Below are positions 10,633 to 22,856 of a DNA stretch of 64,000 nucleotides, in pieces (position 1 is the first letter of the stretch; the number at the start of each line of letters is the position of its first letter). The DNA is taken from contig WPIO01000093.1 of NCBI GenBank assembly GCA_009760855.2, positions 611,001 to 675,000 on the forward strand. Direction: 5' to 3'. Position numbers and translations under genes: made by a program. The notes under the pieces are model-generated. The model made no database searches. It was not told the origin of the DNA and was given only the letters and a program-made list of their open reading frames with translations. This stretch comes from Cristatella mucedo (lineage: Eukaryota > Bryozoa > Phylactolaemata > Cristatellidae).

Positions 10633-11285
10633 CTGCGATGCCAGAAAACCGCAGCAGCCATAGCATGTCACTGCCGTATCAAGCAAAGTGGCAGCGAATC
10701 ATCAAAAAACATATTCTGGTCGCCAAATTTGTACAAACTATGGTACTCATAAACTAAGGCAGAAACGAACCCATTTCAAACCTTCAGTCAATTACTTCTC
10801 AAACGTTTGCAGCCGAAACAGGCTCACAGTTGCGATCTTCTGGATAGCTGTGCACATGGTTACAACAGGAAAGCGCACATTTCCTTGCCTACCTACAGAT
10901 ATTTAGCAGCCGGCGCACTCTGCTCTCACCAATGAATAACCTTCTCACTGCCAGTCCTGCGAGGTAAATAGCCAGACTTGCTTAGCCTGCATGTAAGACC
11001 GGCAGATTACTGCACTGGGCCGCCACAAAGCAAGTCAAATGTGTGTGATTTGCATAGCCAATGCAACTCCTCAGTCCCAAACTCGAGTAGGAGTTTTAAG
11101 CCCCGAAGTGCCGAAGTACCAAAAGCTATGGTGACTGACAATGGCTGCTGCTTCCTCAGCGCGACATAAAGAGAGGGCATCCTAAATCCGGAGTGCAGGT
11201 GGTCGAGAAAAAATGTGCTACCCTTGCACTTAGTCACGATGCGCAATGTTACGTGATGCACAACAACACAAAAAGATGGTTCACT
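10633..11285. other. Intron 2 of ALDH9, no feature seen
   Basis: No repeat or exon was recognised in this part of the 8.2-kb intron 2 (10633-18838). Confidence 0.45.
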
Positions 11286-12300
11286 CGGAAAGAGCAAAGG
11301 CTACATTAAAGAGGTAGGTTTCTAGCTTCCTCTTGATTGTCAAAAAATTGCGCCATGATGTCAGTCGGGTGTGAGCATCAAACTTTGAGAACACGGCAAC
11401 GGAAAGCACGGTCTCCAAGAAATTTGAACTTCGGTAGTGGCACAACCATACGATCACAGCCAGGAGAGCAGATGGCATGCTGGGAGGCCTGATGTGATAC
11501 TAATTCATACCGATAGGCCGGAGCAAAAGAATGGAGAATTTTATAGGCGAGAGAATGAATCTTGAAGTCAAGATTCAGTCACTCAAGTCAAGATTCAGTC
11601 AAGATATATGCACTTGATAGGGAGCCCATGCAGATTGGTGAGCAATGGCGTACTGTAGCAGTTGTGACGTTTACAACAGACATGCCTAGCTGCAGAGTAA
11701 TGTACCAACAAAGGATCGTATTACTCAGCCAGAAAGACCTACGAGTAGTGAGTTACAGGAGTCTAGTCGGAATGTCACGAATGCATGAACCAGCGTTTGT
11801 AATGTTACGCAGTCGGAAAGTAGGCAGCCGACGGTGTAGCACTACCGTGCTCTTCTAGCAATATTAATTTTGGAAGACACCCATATTCCATGCAGAAGCG
11901 ATAAGCGATATAGCGATAAGCGATATAGCGATAAGCGATATAGCGATAAGCGATATAGCGATATAGCGATAAGCGATGTAGCGATAAGCGATATAGCGAT
12001 ATAGCGATAAGCGATGGTCGAGCCGATTTGGAGATAGGCTTTCCAATTTTCGAGTAACATTTCGTTAGGTTATGGTTATTATATTGGTTTTATCATTATT
12101 CACTTAAGGTAAGTTTGCTACTACCCAAGTGCAGCAGTCAGTAATACATGCTGTTAGGCAGCCAAGAGAGGTTGAGATGCTGGAAGGCAGTAATGGATCG
12201 AATCAAAAATGTGTTTCGTCTGCAAAAAATGAAAGCCTAGATTGGGCTTGGCGATCACATCGGTATGAGGTGGAGCATAGATTACGAAAATAAGTAGGCG
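11286..12300 (-). mobile_element. Old L2 LINE copy with internal minisatellite
   Basis: The minus strand shows a diverged L2 C-terminal region: the CACGGTCTCCAAGAAATTTG block near 11410, the CTGCAGAGTAATGTACCAAC block near 11690, and the equivalent of LNDDKTNLLVMG near 12050-12110. It is full of indels. A local duplication (TCAAGATTCAGTCA twice) lies at 11575-11605. The GCGATA minisatellite lies inside the copy. Confidence 0.55.
11893..12016. repeat. Composite 7+8 bp minisatellite (GCGATAA / GCGATATA)
   Basis: About eight copies of a 15-bp unit made of GCGATAA followed by GCGATATA. In places the 8-bp half is repeated alone, and one unit carries GCGATGTA. It sits where the surrounding old L2 copy would have its AGATATGCTGGCAGAGCC segment. 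Confidence 0.85.
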
Positions 12301-12311
12301 TCGATGAGCTA

Positions 12312-13700
12312 CTACGACATGAATGGACAAGGATCATCTGAGGTACCTCTGAAATATGGGGTACCTCAGGGCTCCGTGCTAGGTCCGGTTCTTTTCACGG
12401 TTTATAATCTCTCTCTTGCTGATGTGATTGCCAAGCACAATCTAGGCTTTCACATCTATGCGGATGACACTCAGTTGTACCTTTGCTTTGATCCCTCCCA
12501 GCCTTCGAGCACCTCAAATTCTCTCAACTCCCTTACTGCATGTGTTGATGGCATCCACACATGGATGGCAGCAAATTTTCTTAAACTAAATGATGATAAA
12601 AATAACTTATTAGTTATGGACAAACCAAGTGTGATTCAGAAATTGGAAAGGCTGACGCTCAAAATTGGCTCTGCCAGCCGATCTCCTGTTGAATCAGCTC
12701 GAAATCTAGTTGTCATGTTCCAAAGAGACCTCTCGTTAGACGACCACATCAGCTCCACAACCAAGTCTGCCTACTTTCAGATACATGATATTGCTCAAAT
12801 TCGTGCTTGTTTACATAAGGATACCACGTCTAAGTTGGTCCATGCATTTGTGACATCCCGTCTTGACTTCTGTAACTCACTGCGTGTTAAAAATACAAAA
12901 AATATAATTCATTTATATAGCGCCCCAAGAGAACTTAATCTCTATTCAGGCGCTTCACATATGCCTCGGGGGCTCAAGCCCACGACCTCAGTCAGACCTT
13001 GGTCGGGGCGAGCACCTTGACCGCTAGACCAAACCAGCTCGGCATATGTTGGCCTACCGGCATGTGCAATGGCGCTTACAGCTGATGAAAAACTATGCAG
13101 CTAGGCTTGTTTGTCGTGAGCGTCGCAGTTGCCACATCACACCACTTCTCGCCGACCTGCACTGACTACCAGTCAAGCAACGGATTAATAATTAATAAAG
13201 ATTTTGTCGCTCACTTTTAGGTCCCTTCATTCTTTGGCTCCAGCCTATCTCTCAGATCTACTCCCCCACCAGGCCAAGCATCGTACCACCTGCTTTTCAG
13301 AATCCAACAGTTTACCAATGCCTCGTACAAACCTCAAATCCTTTGGAGACCATGCATTTAGTTCGTATGCTCCCAAAGCCTGGAACTCACTCCCGACTTG
13401 CGCCAGAACATCCCCTGGCTTGACTAAATTTAAAAAGAACTTAAAAACACACCTATTTAGGACATTTTGTAGTGGGTCGCTGTGATTCGTCCTTCATGAG
13501 CTTATGCGTATTGACATTGTGCATGCTGCCAGTAACCACACTTGCATGCTGACCCTATGCATGCCACCCCTAACCATGATATTCATGTTGTTTACCAAGC
13601 ATGATACTAACTCACCATTCAATCGTGTTTCCCTTTGCAGCAAATGTAAAGTGCCTGGAAAGACACTGAGTTCTCTGAGGGTGCTTTATCAACTGCATTA
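12312..13700 (+). mobile_element. L2-A LINE, 5'-truncated, split by SINE-2
   Basis: It starts just before RT motif B ([20 protein letters not shown]) and includes the catalytic motif [14 protein letters not shown], the C-terminal region, 3' UTR, hairpin and a short TTA tail. A SINE sits at 12889-13046 within the LDFCNSLL segment. Downstream there are more indels, so the ORF is broken; the last frame is 13204-13485 (SLAPAYLSDLLPHQAKHRTT, FKKNLKTHLFRTF). Confidence 0.85.
12889..13046 (-). mobile_element. SINE-2, full-length tRNA-derived with L2-like tail
   Basis: On the minus strand the head is tRNA-like, with box A-like TGGTTTGGTCTAGCGGTCAA and box B-like GGGCTTGAGCC. The tail is GTGAAGCGCCTGAATAGAG, TTAAGTTCTCTTGGGGCGCT and ATATAAATG. 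The tail closely follows the L2-A 3' end (GCGCCTAGAAAGAGATTGAG, TTCTCTGAGGGCGCTTTATC). Target duplication TGTT lies at 12885-12888 and 13047-13050, interrupting the L2 ORF, so it is younger than that L2 copy. Confidence 0.8.
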
Positions 13701-14355
13701 TTATTAATGTTGTTATTACGATTCTTGAAACTATTCAGTGGATGGAGGGCAGACTCGAGCTGCAGGTAAGTTGGAAAAAAGCAGTAGAAAGAAAAACTTT
13801 TCGGACATCTGCCACGGCGGTCCATTGGCATTGCTGATATAATCCTGTTTGAATTGTTTGACATCTTGAAAAATCGGCCACTCGGGCAATCCTAATACAG
13901 CATTGGACAGATTTGTAAAGTCGTAGGTCGACCGGCAGTCGGGATGCAGGAGGCCAGGGCAGGCAGATGAAGGCACGCGTGACAGGGAAAAGCAGCAACA
14001 CAATCAACCGGCACTTGGTGCTCACTGGAGCTTGACACTGACGATTTTGCAAAGAATGCTGCCTGAAAATGGCATTCGACTTCGATTAGAACTTGTCAGT
14101 GACGCTGCCATTCTACTTACCTATTTAGGCCTGCATAGGTAACCCTTAATGACTATGATGCTGGTAGCCGATAGTAAAGATGTTCGACGACGACACACAT
14201 TTTGCAAGAAATTGCCTCTAGTTCTGGAGAGGAATAACTCACTCAACAGGCTATTGTGAAAGTCCTCGGCACTTATGAAAAAGATTACAAAAACCACACT
14301 TAGCGATTGAACTAAGTCAAACATGGTTCGAATCGTTTCTGGACAAGTTCGGTAT
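13701..14355. other. No recognisable feature (ALDH9 intron 2)
   Basis: Unique-looking intronic sequence; open frames of 80-105 codons on the minus strand have no family resemblance. Confidence 0.45.
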
Positions 14356-14359
14356 GGTG

Positions 14360-15989
14360 CAATAATAATAATAATATATTGCACTTGATAAAGCGCCCTC
14401 AGAGAACTTAATCTCTTTCTAGGCGCTTTACATTTGCTGCAAAGTGATACGCAATAGAATAGTAAGTAAAATCATGCTTGAAAAACAAACAAAATGAATA
14501 ACATGGTTAGGGGTTACATGCACTGGGTCAGCATGCAAATGTGGTTAGTGGCAGCATGAACAGTGTCAGCATGCATAAGCACATCGAGGACGAATCACAA
14601 GGACCCACTAAATGCTTTCCTAAATAGGTATGTTTTTAAGTTTCTTTTAAATGTGGTCAGGTCAGGGGATGTTCTGATGCAGGTCGGGAGGGAGTTCCAG
14701 GCTGTGGGAGCATACGAGCTAAATGCACGGTCTCCAAAGGATTTGAGGTTTGTACGAGGTATTTCTAGACTGTTGGATTCCGAAAAGCGAGTGGTACGAT
14801 GCTTTGCCTGATGGGGTAGTATCTCTGAAAGATAGGCTGGAGCCATAGAATGAAGGGACCTAAAAGTGAGAGACAAAACCTTTAAGTCAATCCGTTGCTT
14901 GACTGGTAGCCAGTGCAGGTCGGCGAGAAGTGGAATAATGTGGCAACTGCGACGCTCACGACAGACAAGCCTAGCTGCAGAGTTTTGCACCAGCTGCAAT
15001 CGCCTGATCGCACATGCTGGTAGGCCAGTAAGCAGTGAGTTGCAGAAGTCGAGACGAGATGTCACGAATGCATGGACCAACTTGGACGTGGTATCCTTAT
15101 CTAAACAAGCCCTAATTTTAGCAATGTTATGAAGCTGAAAATAGGCTGATTTGACTGTGGAGCTGATGTGGTCGTCTAACGAGAGGTCGCTTTGGAATAT
15201 GACACCTAGATTTCGAGCTGATGCAACTGGAGATATGCTGGCAGAGCCAATTTTGAAAGTCAGTCAGCCTTTCCAATTTCTGAATAACACTAGGTTTGCC
15301 CATAACTAGTAAGTTAGTTTTATCATCGTTTAGTTTTAGAAAATTTGCTGCCATCCATGATCGGATGTCATCAATGCATGCAGCAAGTGAGTTTAGAGAA
15401 TTTGAGGTGCTCGAAGGCTGGGAGGGATCAAAGCAAAGGTACAACTGAGTGTCATCCGCATAGAAGTGAAAGCCTAGATTGTGCTTGGCAATCACATCAG
15501 CAAGAGGGAGAGTATAAACGGTGAAAAGGACCGGACCTAGCACAGAGCCCTGAGGTACTCCATATTTTAGAGGTACTTCAGATGATCTTTGTCCATTCAC
15601 GTCAACACTCTGGAGTCTCCCACTGAGATAGGACCTGAACCACTGCAGAGCAGTGCCAGTGATGCCCAGGCGAGATGAGAGGCGCTCTAGAAGTACTTTG
15701 TGATCGATGGTATCAAAAGCTGCCGAAAGATCGAGCAAAACAAGAAGAGACACTCTACCCATGTCTGCATTCCTAAGTAGGTCGTTGTATACCCGAAGCA
15801 ATGCTGACTCTGTGGAGTGATTAGCTCTAAAGCCAGACTGGAACTTACTAGCAAGGTGTGAGGTTTCGATATACGAGTTCAGCTGGTCTGCCACGACCCG
15901 TTCCAGTGTCTTTGATAGGAATGGTAGAAGGGAGACTGGGCGGTAGTTGCTTAAGTTCTCTTGGTCTAGTGTAGCTTTCTTGAGAAGTG
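14360..15989 (-). mobile_element. L2-A LINE, 5'-truncated at start of RT
   Basis: A minus-strand copy in ALDH9 intron 2. Frame 15127-16035 covers LPLLKKATLDQENLSNYRPV, VSLLPFLSKTLERVVADQLN, motif A, motif B ([14 protein letters not shown]) and YADDTQLY; frame 14595-15080 carries the C-terminal region. They are separated by a small insertion (duplicated GTCA near 15262) that shifts the frame. It ends in the hairpin and AATAATAATAATA tail at 14360. This and the copy at 7103-8333 are very similar, so both are fairly young. Confidence 0.88.
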
Positions 15990-16042
15990 GCAATATGATG
16001 CTCTGATGCACATTTCCAGTGAAGGATAGATACATTGAGGGG

Positions 16043-16178
16043 GGAATATTTCATTTGTAAAGCACTCAAATAGAATGGTTCTCTATCCAGGTGCTTTAAA
16101 TATGCTGAAGGGCTTGAGCCCATGACTGCGATCGCTAAAGGGTGAGTGGATATCTTAACCTTGCGCCAAACCAGGGCA
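16043..16178 (-). mobile_element. SINE-2 copy, diverged
   Basis: Minus-strand reading gives CCTGGTTTGGCGCAAGGTTA as the tRNA-like head, GGGCTCAAGCCC as the box B region, then AAAGCACCTGGATAGAG and GAGTGCTTTACAAATG as the L2-like tail. It differs from the 12889-13046 copy at many positions. It lies between two minus-strand LINE copies. Confidence 0.65.
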
Positions 16179-16199
16179 GCATCAAGGGAAGCAGAGTAT

Positions 16200-18450
16200 A
16201 CCGCATGACGACCAATGAATTATCTTATAACTGTAAGAAGAAATTCGATATATTTCTATATTTGGAAAAGTAACAATGAAGAGGATAATTCTTTCAATCG
16301 TGGCAACACAAATGGTTGTGTGCAGCAGCAGAAACCAATAGAGGGTCCGAATAAGTGTAAGGATATACTCTATCAGATGCCTGCAAGCACAGACCACAGT
16401 TTTGCACCTACTGTAAGTGCCATAATACAGATGCAGGAACACACTTGTGAGTAGTGAGTTATAAAAGCTTAGACAAGATGCGACCAATGCATGGACTAGC
16501 TTGACAGCGGTATTGCATAAGTACTTGCTTAAGTAGGCCCACGGTTTTGCAATGCTATGTGGCTGAGAGTAAACAGACTTGGCTGTGGAGCTGATATAGT
16601 CAGGAAACCAAAGTTCCATGCAGACGTTACAAGGAATATGCTGATCGATCAAATTATGAAGGTTGCCCTTTCAATTTCCAAGTAATACCAGGTTTGCCTC
16701 TGACTACAATGTCGGTTTTATAGTCATTCATTTCGAAAAACATTGATGCTATCAAAGTGCAAATATCAGTGATACACACTACAAGAGAGTTTACAGGAGT
16801 TCGACAAGCTGGAAGGCACAGAGGAATCAGAGCAAAGGTACAGCTGTCTGTCATCCACATGAAATTATGAAAATGAAAGCTTAGATTGTACTTTGGCGAT
16901 CACATCGATCTGAGGGACACTATACATTATAAGAAAGAATCATACCAAGCACAGATACTTGGAGCAAATTACAATTTAAAGGCTCTTCGTATGATTATTA
17001 CCATTTGGCATGAATACCCTGAAATACTCCACTCATAAAGAATCTAAAAGATTCTAGAGCAGTGCCAGTGGTTCTCAGGCTAGACGATAGGCACTGAAGA
17101 AGGATTTGGTAATCGATCTCTGCCTAAAGATCTAGCATAACTGGCAAGGAGGCTTGAACTGAATAAGCATTTCTGAGGTCGTTATACACTCACAACAAAG
17201 TACTGACTCTAAGAAGTGATCTACTCGATAACATGATGACTGGAACTTACTTGCTAGGTTTGAAGTTTTCATATAAGAGTTCAGCTTTTCTCTTACTAAC
17301 TGGTCCAGTGTCTTTAATAGAAACGGCAAACAAAATGGGGACTGGGTAGAAATTTCTAAGGTCTCCTAGTCTAGTGTTCACTTCTTACTGAGTGGCATCA
17401 TGACATCCTTTTTTGAAGGATGCAGTGTAGAGGCGAGAGGTTAAGAGTATACTTATTATGTCAGCTATTAAGGTAGCAGCAATCCGTACGTAGGGGGCTA
17501 AAGGGCTAGTAACAGAGGATGAGGAATCCACTGGGGGATGGATTCTCTGATTTGACCTATCTTGCTGACAAACAAGCTAAATAAGAAATTGCTAAATCAC
17601 CGCAAGGGTCGTTAGGTAAGGTGCTGACCTGTGAGTATTTAAATACATGGTCAAAATCAGCATTTGTGGGATGTGCATCGGATTAAACCAAGTTTTTATA
17701 GAAGCCAGACTTGGCCTTAGCTTGAATAGATTGGTATGACCTACAATAGTCCTCGTATGCCAGCCAACGGACAGCCAGTCTTGATCTTCTGCATGCTTTC
17801 TCAAGCCTGGGCTTAGTTCACTTAGCTAGTTTAATGCCTGTAGTAATCCACAGACCATCTAGATGCAGGCATACAATGTGCTTAGTCAATACGATCTACA
17901 GGACAAAGTAATAGAATTGCATCAGCAAAGGAAGGTCTGACGAAGGATTGAGCAGAAATGACTGAAATATTCATGCAGCAATCATAAATGTCAAGGATCC
18001 TAATGTTTCACTATTCTGGTGAGTTTTTTTATCAAATGGGAGACGCACAGCAGACTAGATGCGAATCGAACATGGTCTGATGTTTGTTAGTAATTATAGG
18101 AGTTAACAGAGCACAATAGCAGAAGATTGCTTGATCAAAGGGTGACTTTACTTGTTAGTGGGGCTACACATATGAGCCGAAAGAGAAATGAATCAGCTAA
18201 TGTATGAAATTTGGCATATGATGGCTCACTTGGGTCATCTCGTTGAATGCTATAATCATTTAGCATAATGTCTGGAAAACAGAGTCGGAATAAGATCAGA
18301 AAAACCTTAAATGAAACAAGAAGCTTGCTGTTGGAGGGAATCAACACAAGTCATACGAATGACAGCTATGAGGGAACTGCAAACGGTGTAAAGATGAAGA
18401 ATGAACTAGCAACACAATAGTTACTCTGCTGCACTTTTTATTTACATCGG
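16200..18450 (-). mobile_element. Old near-full L2 LINE copy, highly decayed
   Basis: The minus strand can be followed in order from the C-terminal region (near 16480-16600), through the NDYKT-equivalent (16720) and the YADD region (about 16850). It continues through the motif A and HL-S-FQSS region (17130-17300), linker (17450-17850) and endonuclease-linked SDH region (about 18060-18260). Short matches such as LKTLDQLVREKLNSYMKTSN and LASKFQSS are still readable near 17240-17330. Stops throughout. Confidence 0.6.
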
Positions 18451-18838
18451 GTGCAAACAAAAGAAAAGTCTTTACATGTGGCATCGTTAATGGTAGGACA
18501 GAGACCAGATTTCAAAAAGTTTAAAGACACAGCAAACAGGCCAAGGCATCGTCAAAATTCATTTAGGCATGTGCGGTAACACCAAACGGTATGGTCACTA
18601 AGAGCCGAAAATCTACAGAAAAGTGCACCTACAAAATCTGGCTAGACTGTCGACGAATTGAGTCATCTTACAAACAACAAACTTCTTATCAGACCGAAAT
18701 TGCAGTTTTAAAAGCTCAACAACTTAGAGGCCGAGCTCATCACGAGCAATGGATTTGCAGACACTGACAAACACTCATTCACACGAACCTACCGAAAGCT
18801 AGTGGGAACTTCAGGACTACAGGTAGTAGTGTGCTTAC

Positions 18839-18984
18839 CCTAATCATCTGGGCAGCTTTCTTCAAGCATTTGCCCCGCTCGTAGCCAGACAGTGCCGACC
18901 AGGCTGGCAGAGCCTCGCTGGCAGCACTCACGGCGGCGTCGACGTCAGCGGCACCCGAAGCGGACACCTGGCCCCATTCTTGCC
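18839..18984 (-). CDS. ALDH9A1: ALDH9-type aldehyde dehydrogenase, exon 2
   Basis: 146 nt, phase 1 to phase 0; acceptor CCTGCTGCAG|GGCAAG, donor ATTAGG|GTAAGC. It encodes QEWGQVSASGAADVDAAVSA and WSALSGYERGKCLKKAAQMI. This matches the N-terminal helix region of the family (residues 53-101), where the W-S--S-YERG-CL--AA-(M/L)IR pattern is usual. The preceding exon ends in EPATG, so the join reads EPATGQEWG, as expected for this enzyme class. Confidence 0.92.
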
Positions 18985-20235
18985 CTGCAGCAGGCATTGT
19001 TCCAAACGAGCAGGTGATATAGAGTGCGCACGGCTCGATGGCTTAAAGCACAGCAGACGGCACAGCATCGGAAAACTGCCCGCCTCCACGCCGGCCTCGG
19101 ATCGAGAAGCGACTGGAAAGACGTGTGAAGCCAGAGCACAACGTTGGCGGTGAAGCAGGGGTAAAAACGACGAGGCGGTTCCTTGCCAGTCGCAGCCAAT
19201 CAGCGTCAGACCTGGCCACAAGAATGACTCGCAACATGTTGGAAGCAGACCTCGTCAACTAGTTAAACAGAAGATGCAGCAGCAGCTTGCCACAAATTCC
19301 CTTACAGAGGCTCTTGTAAACTGCAGCAACCTTGCTGCAGGAGGCTAGTGGGAGCACGCACCCTGCTTTGCACTGTGGCATTCTTGTTCTGGAATCACAA
19401 GGCGAAATGGGAAAAGACACTTGTTCCTACATCGCCTTTCCATAACTGTGGCCTCGGTGACAGCTTTCCAGCTGGTTTGGACCACACCCGCTCAGGTACA
19501 CGTCACTCGAGTTTATGTGTCCCTGATACCGACAGGGTTGGAGATAGCAGTCTTCTTGCCGCGTGGGTCTCTGCTCTGCTTCGGCCGGCACCCAGTGCTG
19601 CATTCTCGTGGGCCTAGTAGGCCTTCGAAGTCAGTGTGTGGATGCAAACAGAGCAAACACGACACCACGTGGCCAGTGGCAGAATGATGACTTGAGTCAA
19701 GCAGACCAGTGCTGCCCGGCTAAGATAGATGCAAGATTAAAGGCAGTTTGTTAACAGACAGTTGCATGTCTACTAGAATAAGCCGATGCACACGCCTCAG
19801 TCGGTCAGATTGCTTGGCATCAATGAGCTACCGGCTTACACTTTTAAGTCGATAATGGTGGTTCCTGAATGTCCTGCAAGATCCAAAAAGCACCATGCTT
19901 GCCTGCAGCCAAGTATCAGCTCAATTTGAGGAAAGTGCTTTGCGAATTAGCAGGTCATAGGAACCAAAAAAGTAAGATCACTCTATTTAGCACAGGTGTT
20001 TACTTTCCTTGGCCTGTTATTTCGGCTCCTCCACTGTGGCATTCCCGAGTTATCCGAGTGGGTTGAATTGCTATATGCCAGGTGATTGTGATGTCCTACT
20101 GTTAGTATATACTTGAGTAACTTTTGTTGCACACTAGGATGGAGCATTTTAGAACCTGAGGAATATGACTTGCTCACTCCTTACTTTTGCTAACCTAAAT
20201 AAAACATGCATAAAAATACAAAGTGCAACTGACCA
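18985..20235. other. ALDH9 intron 1, no feature seen
   Basis: Mixed, partly GC-rich intronic DNA. Several open frames of 60-97 codons overlap on both strands without any recognisable domain; no repeat family was matched. Confidence 0.45.
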
Positions 20236-20830
20236 ATATCTAGATCTAACTAAATGGTGACAAAGTTCACTATAGTACAAGCATGCAGCAGCCATGCGAT
20301 TTGAAAGAGTTGGACAGCATATCTCCTGCAGCCTCTGTACTCAGAGTTGGAGTCCTCCTCCAAAAGGGCCTTTCACATGATGATTATATCAGCTTCAGTC
20401 AAGTCTTTCGGTGATTGAGCCTTCAGCACGTATGCACCAAACATCTGTAACTTGCTTCCGGCTATGGTAATTACATGCAATGACCTTGCATCCTTTAAGT
20501 CTCAGCTAAAGTTACATATTTGCCGGTCAGCTTTTCCTAGGTCTTGGTGAACTCGTGTTCTTTGTTCCCGAGTGTGTTTCTTACTAACAAGTGCATTATT
20601 CAGAGCCTGTTACATATAATATGTCTTACTAACCGCTGGCCGTGAGTGTGTTCATGTTTGCTGTAGCACATAAAGCCTTAGCATGATACTTGTTGGCTTT
20701 TACATTCTTGATACTGAGCATATCATTAACCCGTGGTTACTGATTTTCTTGCAAATAATTGTAAAAGCATGATACAAAGGACCTATTCTTATTGTTATTT
20801 TTATCATACTGTAGTAAATTCAGGCTTGCT
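20236..20830 (+). mobile_element. Degenerate L2-like LINE fragment
   Basis: Plus-strand remnants correspond to [16 protein letters not shown] (here GVLLQKGLSHDDYISFSQVF, about 20345-20410) and to the terminal SFK-QLK-HICRSAF segment (about 20490-20545). It is diverged and probably missing internal parts. Confidence 0.45.
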
Positions 20831-20839
20831 TAGATTATG

Positions 20840-21482
20840 ATACTACAGCCATTCTGGTGCATGCATTCGTGACATCCCGTCTAGACGTTTGTAACTCACT
20901 ATTCCCAAGTTTTCCTACCCTGCAACAAGATGCTTTCGCTTCGTACACAACTCGGTAGCTTGGCTTGTCTGTCGTAAACTGTGCAACTGCCATATAAATC
21001 AACCACTCACCGGACTGCTCTGGCTCCCGATCAAGCAGAGCATCGAATTCAAGGTCAATGTCACTCACTTTCAGGTCCCTTCTCTTGCTCTGTGTTACCT
21101 ACTCAAACTACTCCCTAATCAGGCCAGGCATCGCACCACCTGCTCGTCTTAAGTGGTTTGGCTGAGCCTTAATCCAACCTCAAATCCTTCAAAGATCGTG
21201 TCTTCAGTTCGTATGCTCGTAAAGTCCACAGCTCACTGCCAACTGATGTCACAGCATTGCTTGACTGGACGACATTTAAACAAAAGCTCATAGCCCACTG
21301 TTCTGCACAGCATTTGCTGGGTCCTTGCAAATTGTCCCCTGTGTGCTTATTCGTACCGACTGCATATGTTATCACTAACCAATTGACATGATGCCTTTAC
21401 AGCGAGAGTAAAACCCTTACAAAGAGAAATAATTCCCGTAGGTTTCCAGGCAAATTTCATATTATTATCACTACTATTATTA
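20840..21482 (+). mobile_element. L2-A-like LINE 3' part
   Basis: It reads from the [11 protein letters not shown]-equivalent (GTGCATGCATTCGTGACATC) through the NSVAWLVCR-, LLWLPIKQSIEFKV- and AFKDRVFSSYA-like segments to a decayed hairpin and TTATTA-type tail near 21460-21482. Many indels; no usable frame. Confidence 0.65.
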
Positions 21483-22856
21483 CGGTGTTTTCGCCCCACA
21501 AGCCTAGCTAGCAGCTGATTTCGGTCTTGGCACTTGAGCCACCGAGTTGCTGGTCGACATGAGCTCGGGTTGGCAAGACACCCGGCATAAACAAGCCACC
21601 CAGCAAGTCTGATCGCTTGGGTAGCAAGGGGCATGGGTCGAGGTGGCTGGCTCCAGCCGGTGGCCAGCTGAAGCGGCCATCACGTGTCATGTCACTGCAG
21701 CTCGTGTTGGAGGCGCTCTTCTCAAAGGAGACCCAACTATCCACAAGCTTATTGTCTGGCTATATGTCAAACGAAATGCTCACCAAGTTTACTTCTCAAG
21801 CTTTAATACAGCGTTTCTATGCGATATCGAATGCTAGTCAGGGAGCTGCGATTTTCTAAAATCAAAATTTCAAAGTTTGCTAGCCAGCCAGCGAGCTCAA
21901 GCATCCAGCCTAGTGCACTTCAGGGCACTGAAGTACAATGCAACCAATGCGAACTGATTAGTTCCCGGGCTCTACTTATTCTAATTATTTAGTGCTGTTT
22001 TAGCTAGCAAGAAATGGCCAAAATCAAAGGTTAACCGTGCGAAAGGGGTCGGTTGAGTTCCGAGTCCATAATAGCCGTGAGAAGATTGGAATTCACTGGT
22101 GACAACGGTGGCACCTCCAGTACTAGGCTGAGCTAACAGATGCACATTTCTACTGGCGAGCACGATTTCACAAAGTTTCCTGCAGAACGCTCTGTCGGCA
22201 CACAAACCTTTGCGGCGAGGACAACAAGGGCGCTGATTTATACTGCCTCAAACCGTTGCTGGGTGGGGTGGCGCTGCGACTGGACGACACGGTTGATCTA
22301 AGGACACGAGTCCTTACCACTACCTCACGCGACCGCCAGTGGCAGAAGTGCTTGCCTCCGGTGCTGGAGGCGCCAGTTAAACACTGGAACGCCACACATA
22401 TTGCACCTAGGCACACTAGCTCGTCGAACTGCTCGCAACGCTCGTTTCCCTCGATCGAGGCTGAACGCGCTTCCCAGAAGTACCCAGATCAGACCTGAGT
22501 ACCGAATCAAGGGGGCTCGGCAGCAGCCGGCCATCTCACCGCCAGCAAGTCTCGTGACCTTCGCTCAGACGGGGCACGCCACGCAGCGAATGCTCACCCC
22601 AGCTGGGTGCTGCGCAGCGAAACAATCTAGGCCAACACAGCTGCGCAGCGAAACAATCTAGGCCAACACAGATGACGTCGCCGCTGCGAGTGGTCACCGC
22701 TCCGTTCGTAACGGGCAGAGAGCGAGAGAAAGCCTGCAGCACGGGTCACTGTCCGCAGGGGCGGGACGGCACCGCAGTGCCTCACACAGCAAGCCGCGTG
22801 CATCCATGCCGGGGCAGGTAGCGCTCAAGGACGCCAAGGGCGCAGTATCTACTTAC
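21483..22856. other. 5' part of ALDH9 intron 1
   Basis: GC content rises toward exon 1. The only clear structure is the exact 31-bp tandem duplication listed separately; no coding domain was recognised. Confidence 0.4.
22609..22670. repeat. Exact 31-bp tandem duplication
   Basis: Two identical adjacent copies of a 31-bp unit (GCTGCGCAGCGAAACAATCT then AGGCCAACACA) at 22609-22639 and 22640-22670. With no mismatch it looks recent. Confidence 0.9.

Noticed and set aside
21347-21859. Frames of 78-95 codons on both strands
   Set aside because: No family resemblance; partly derived from the tail of an L2 copy.
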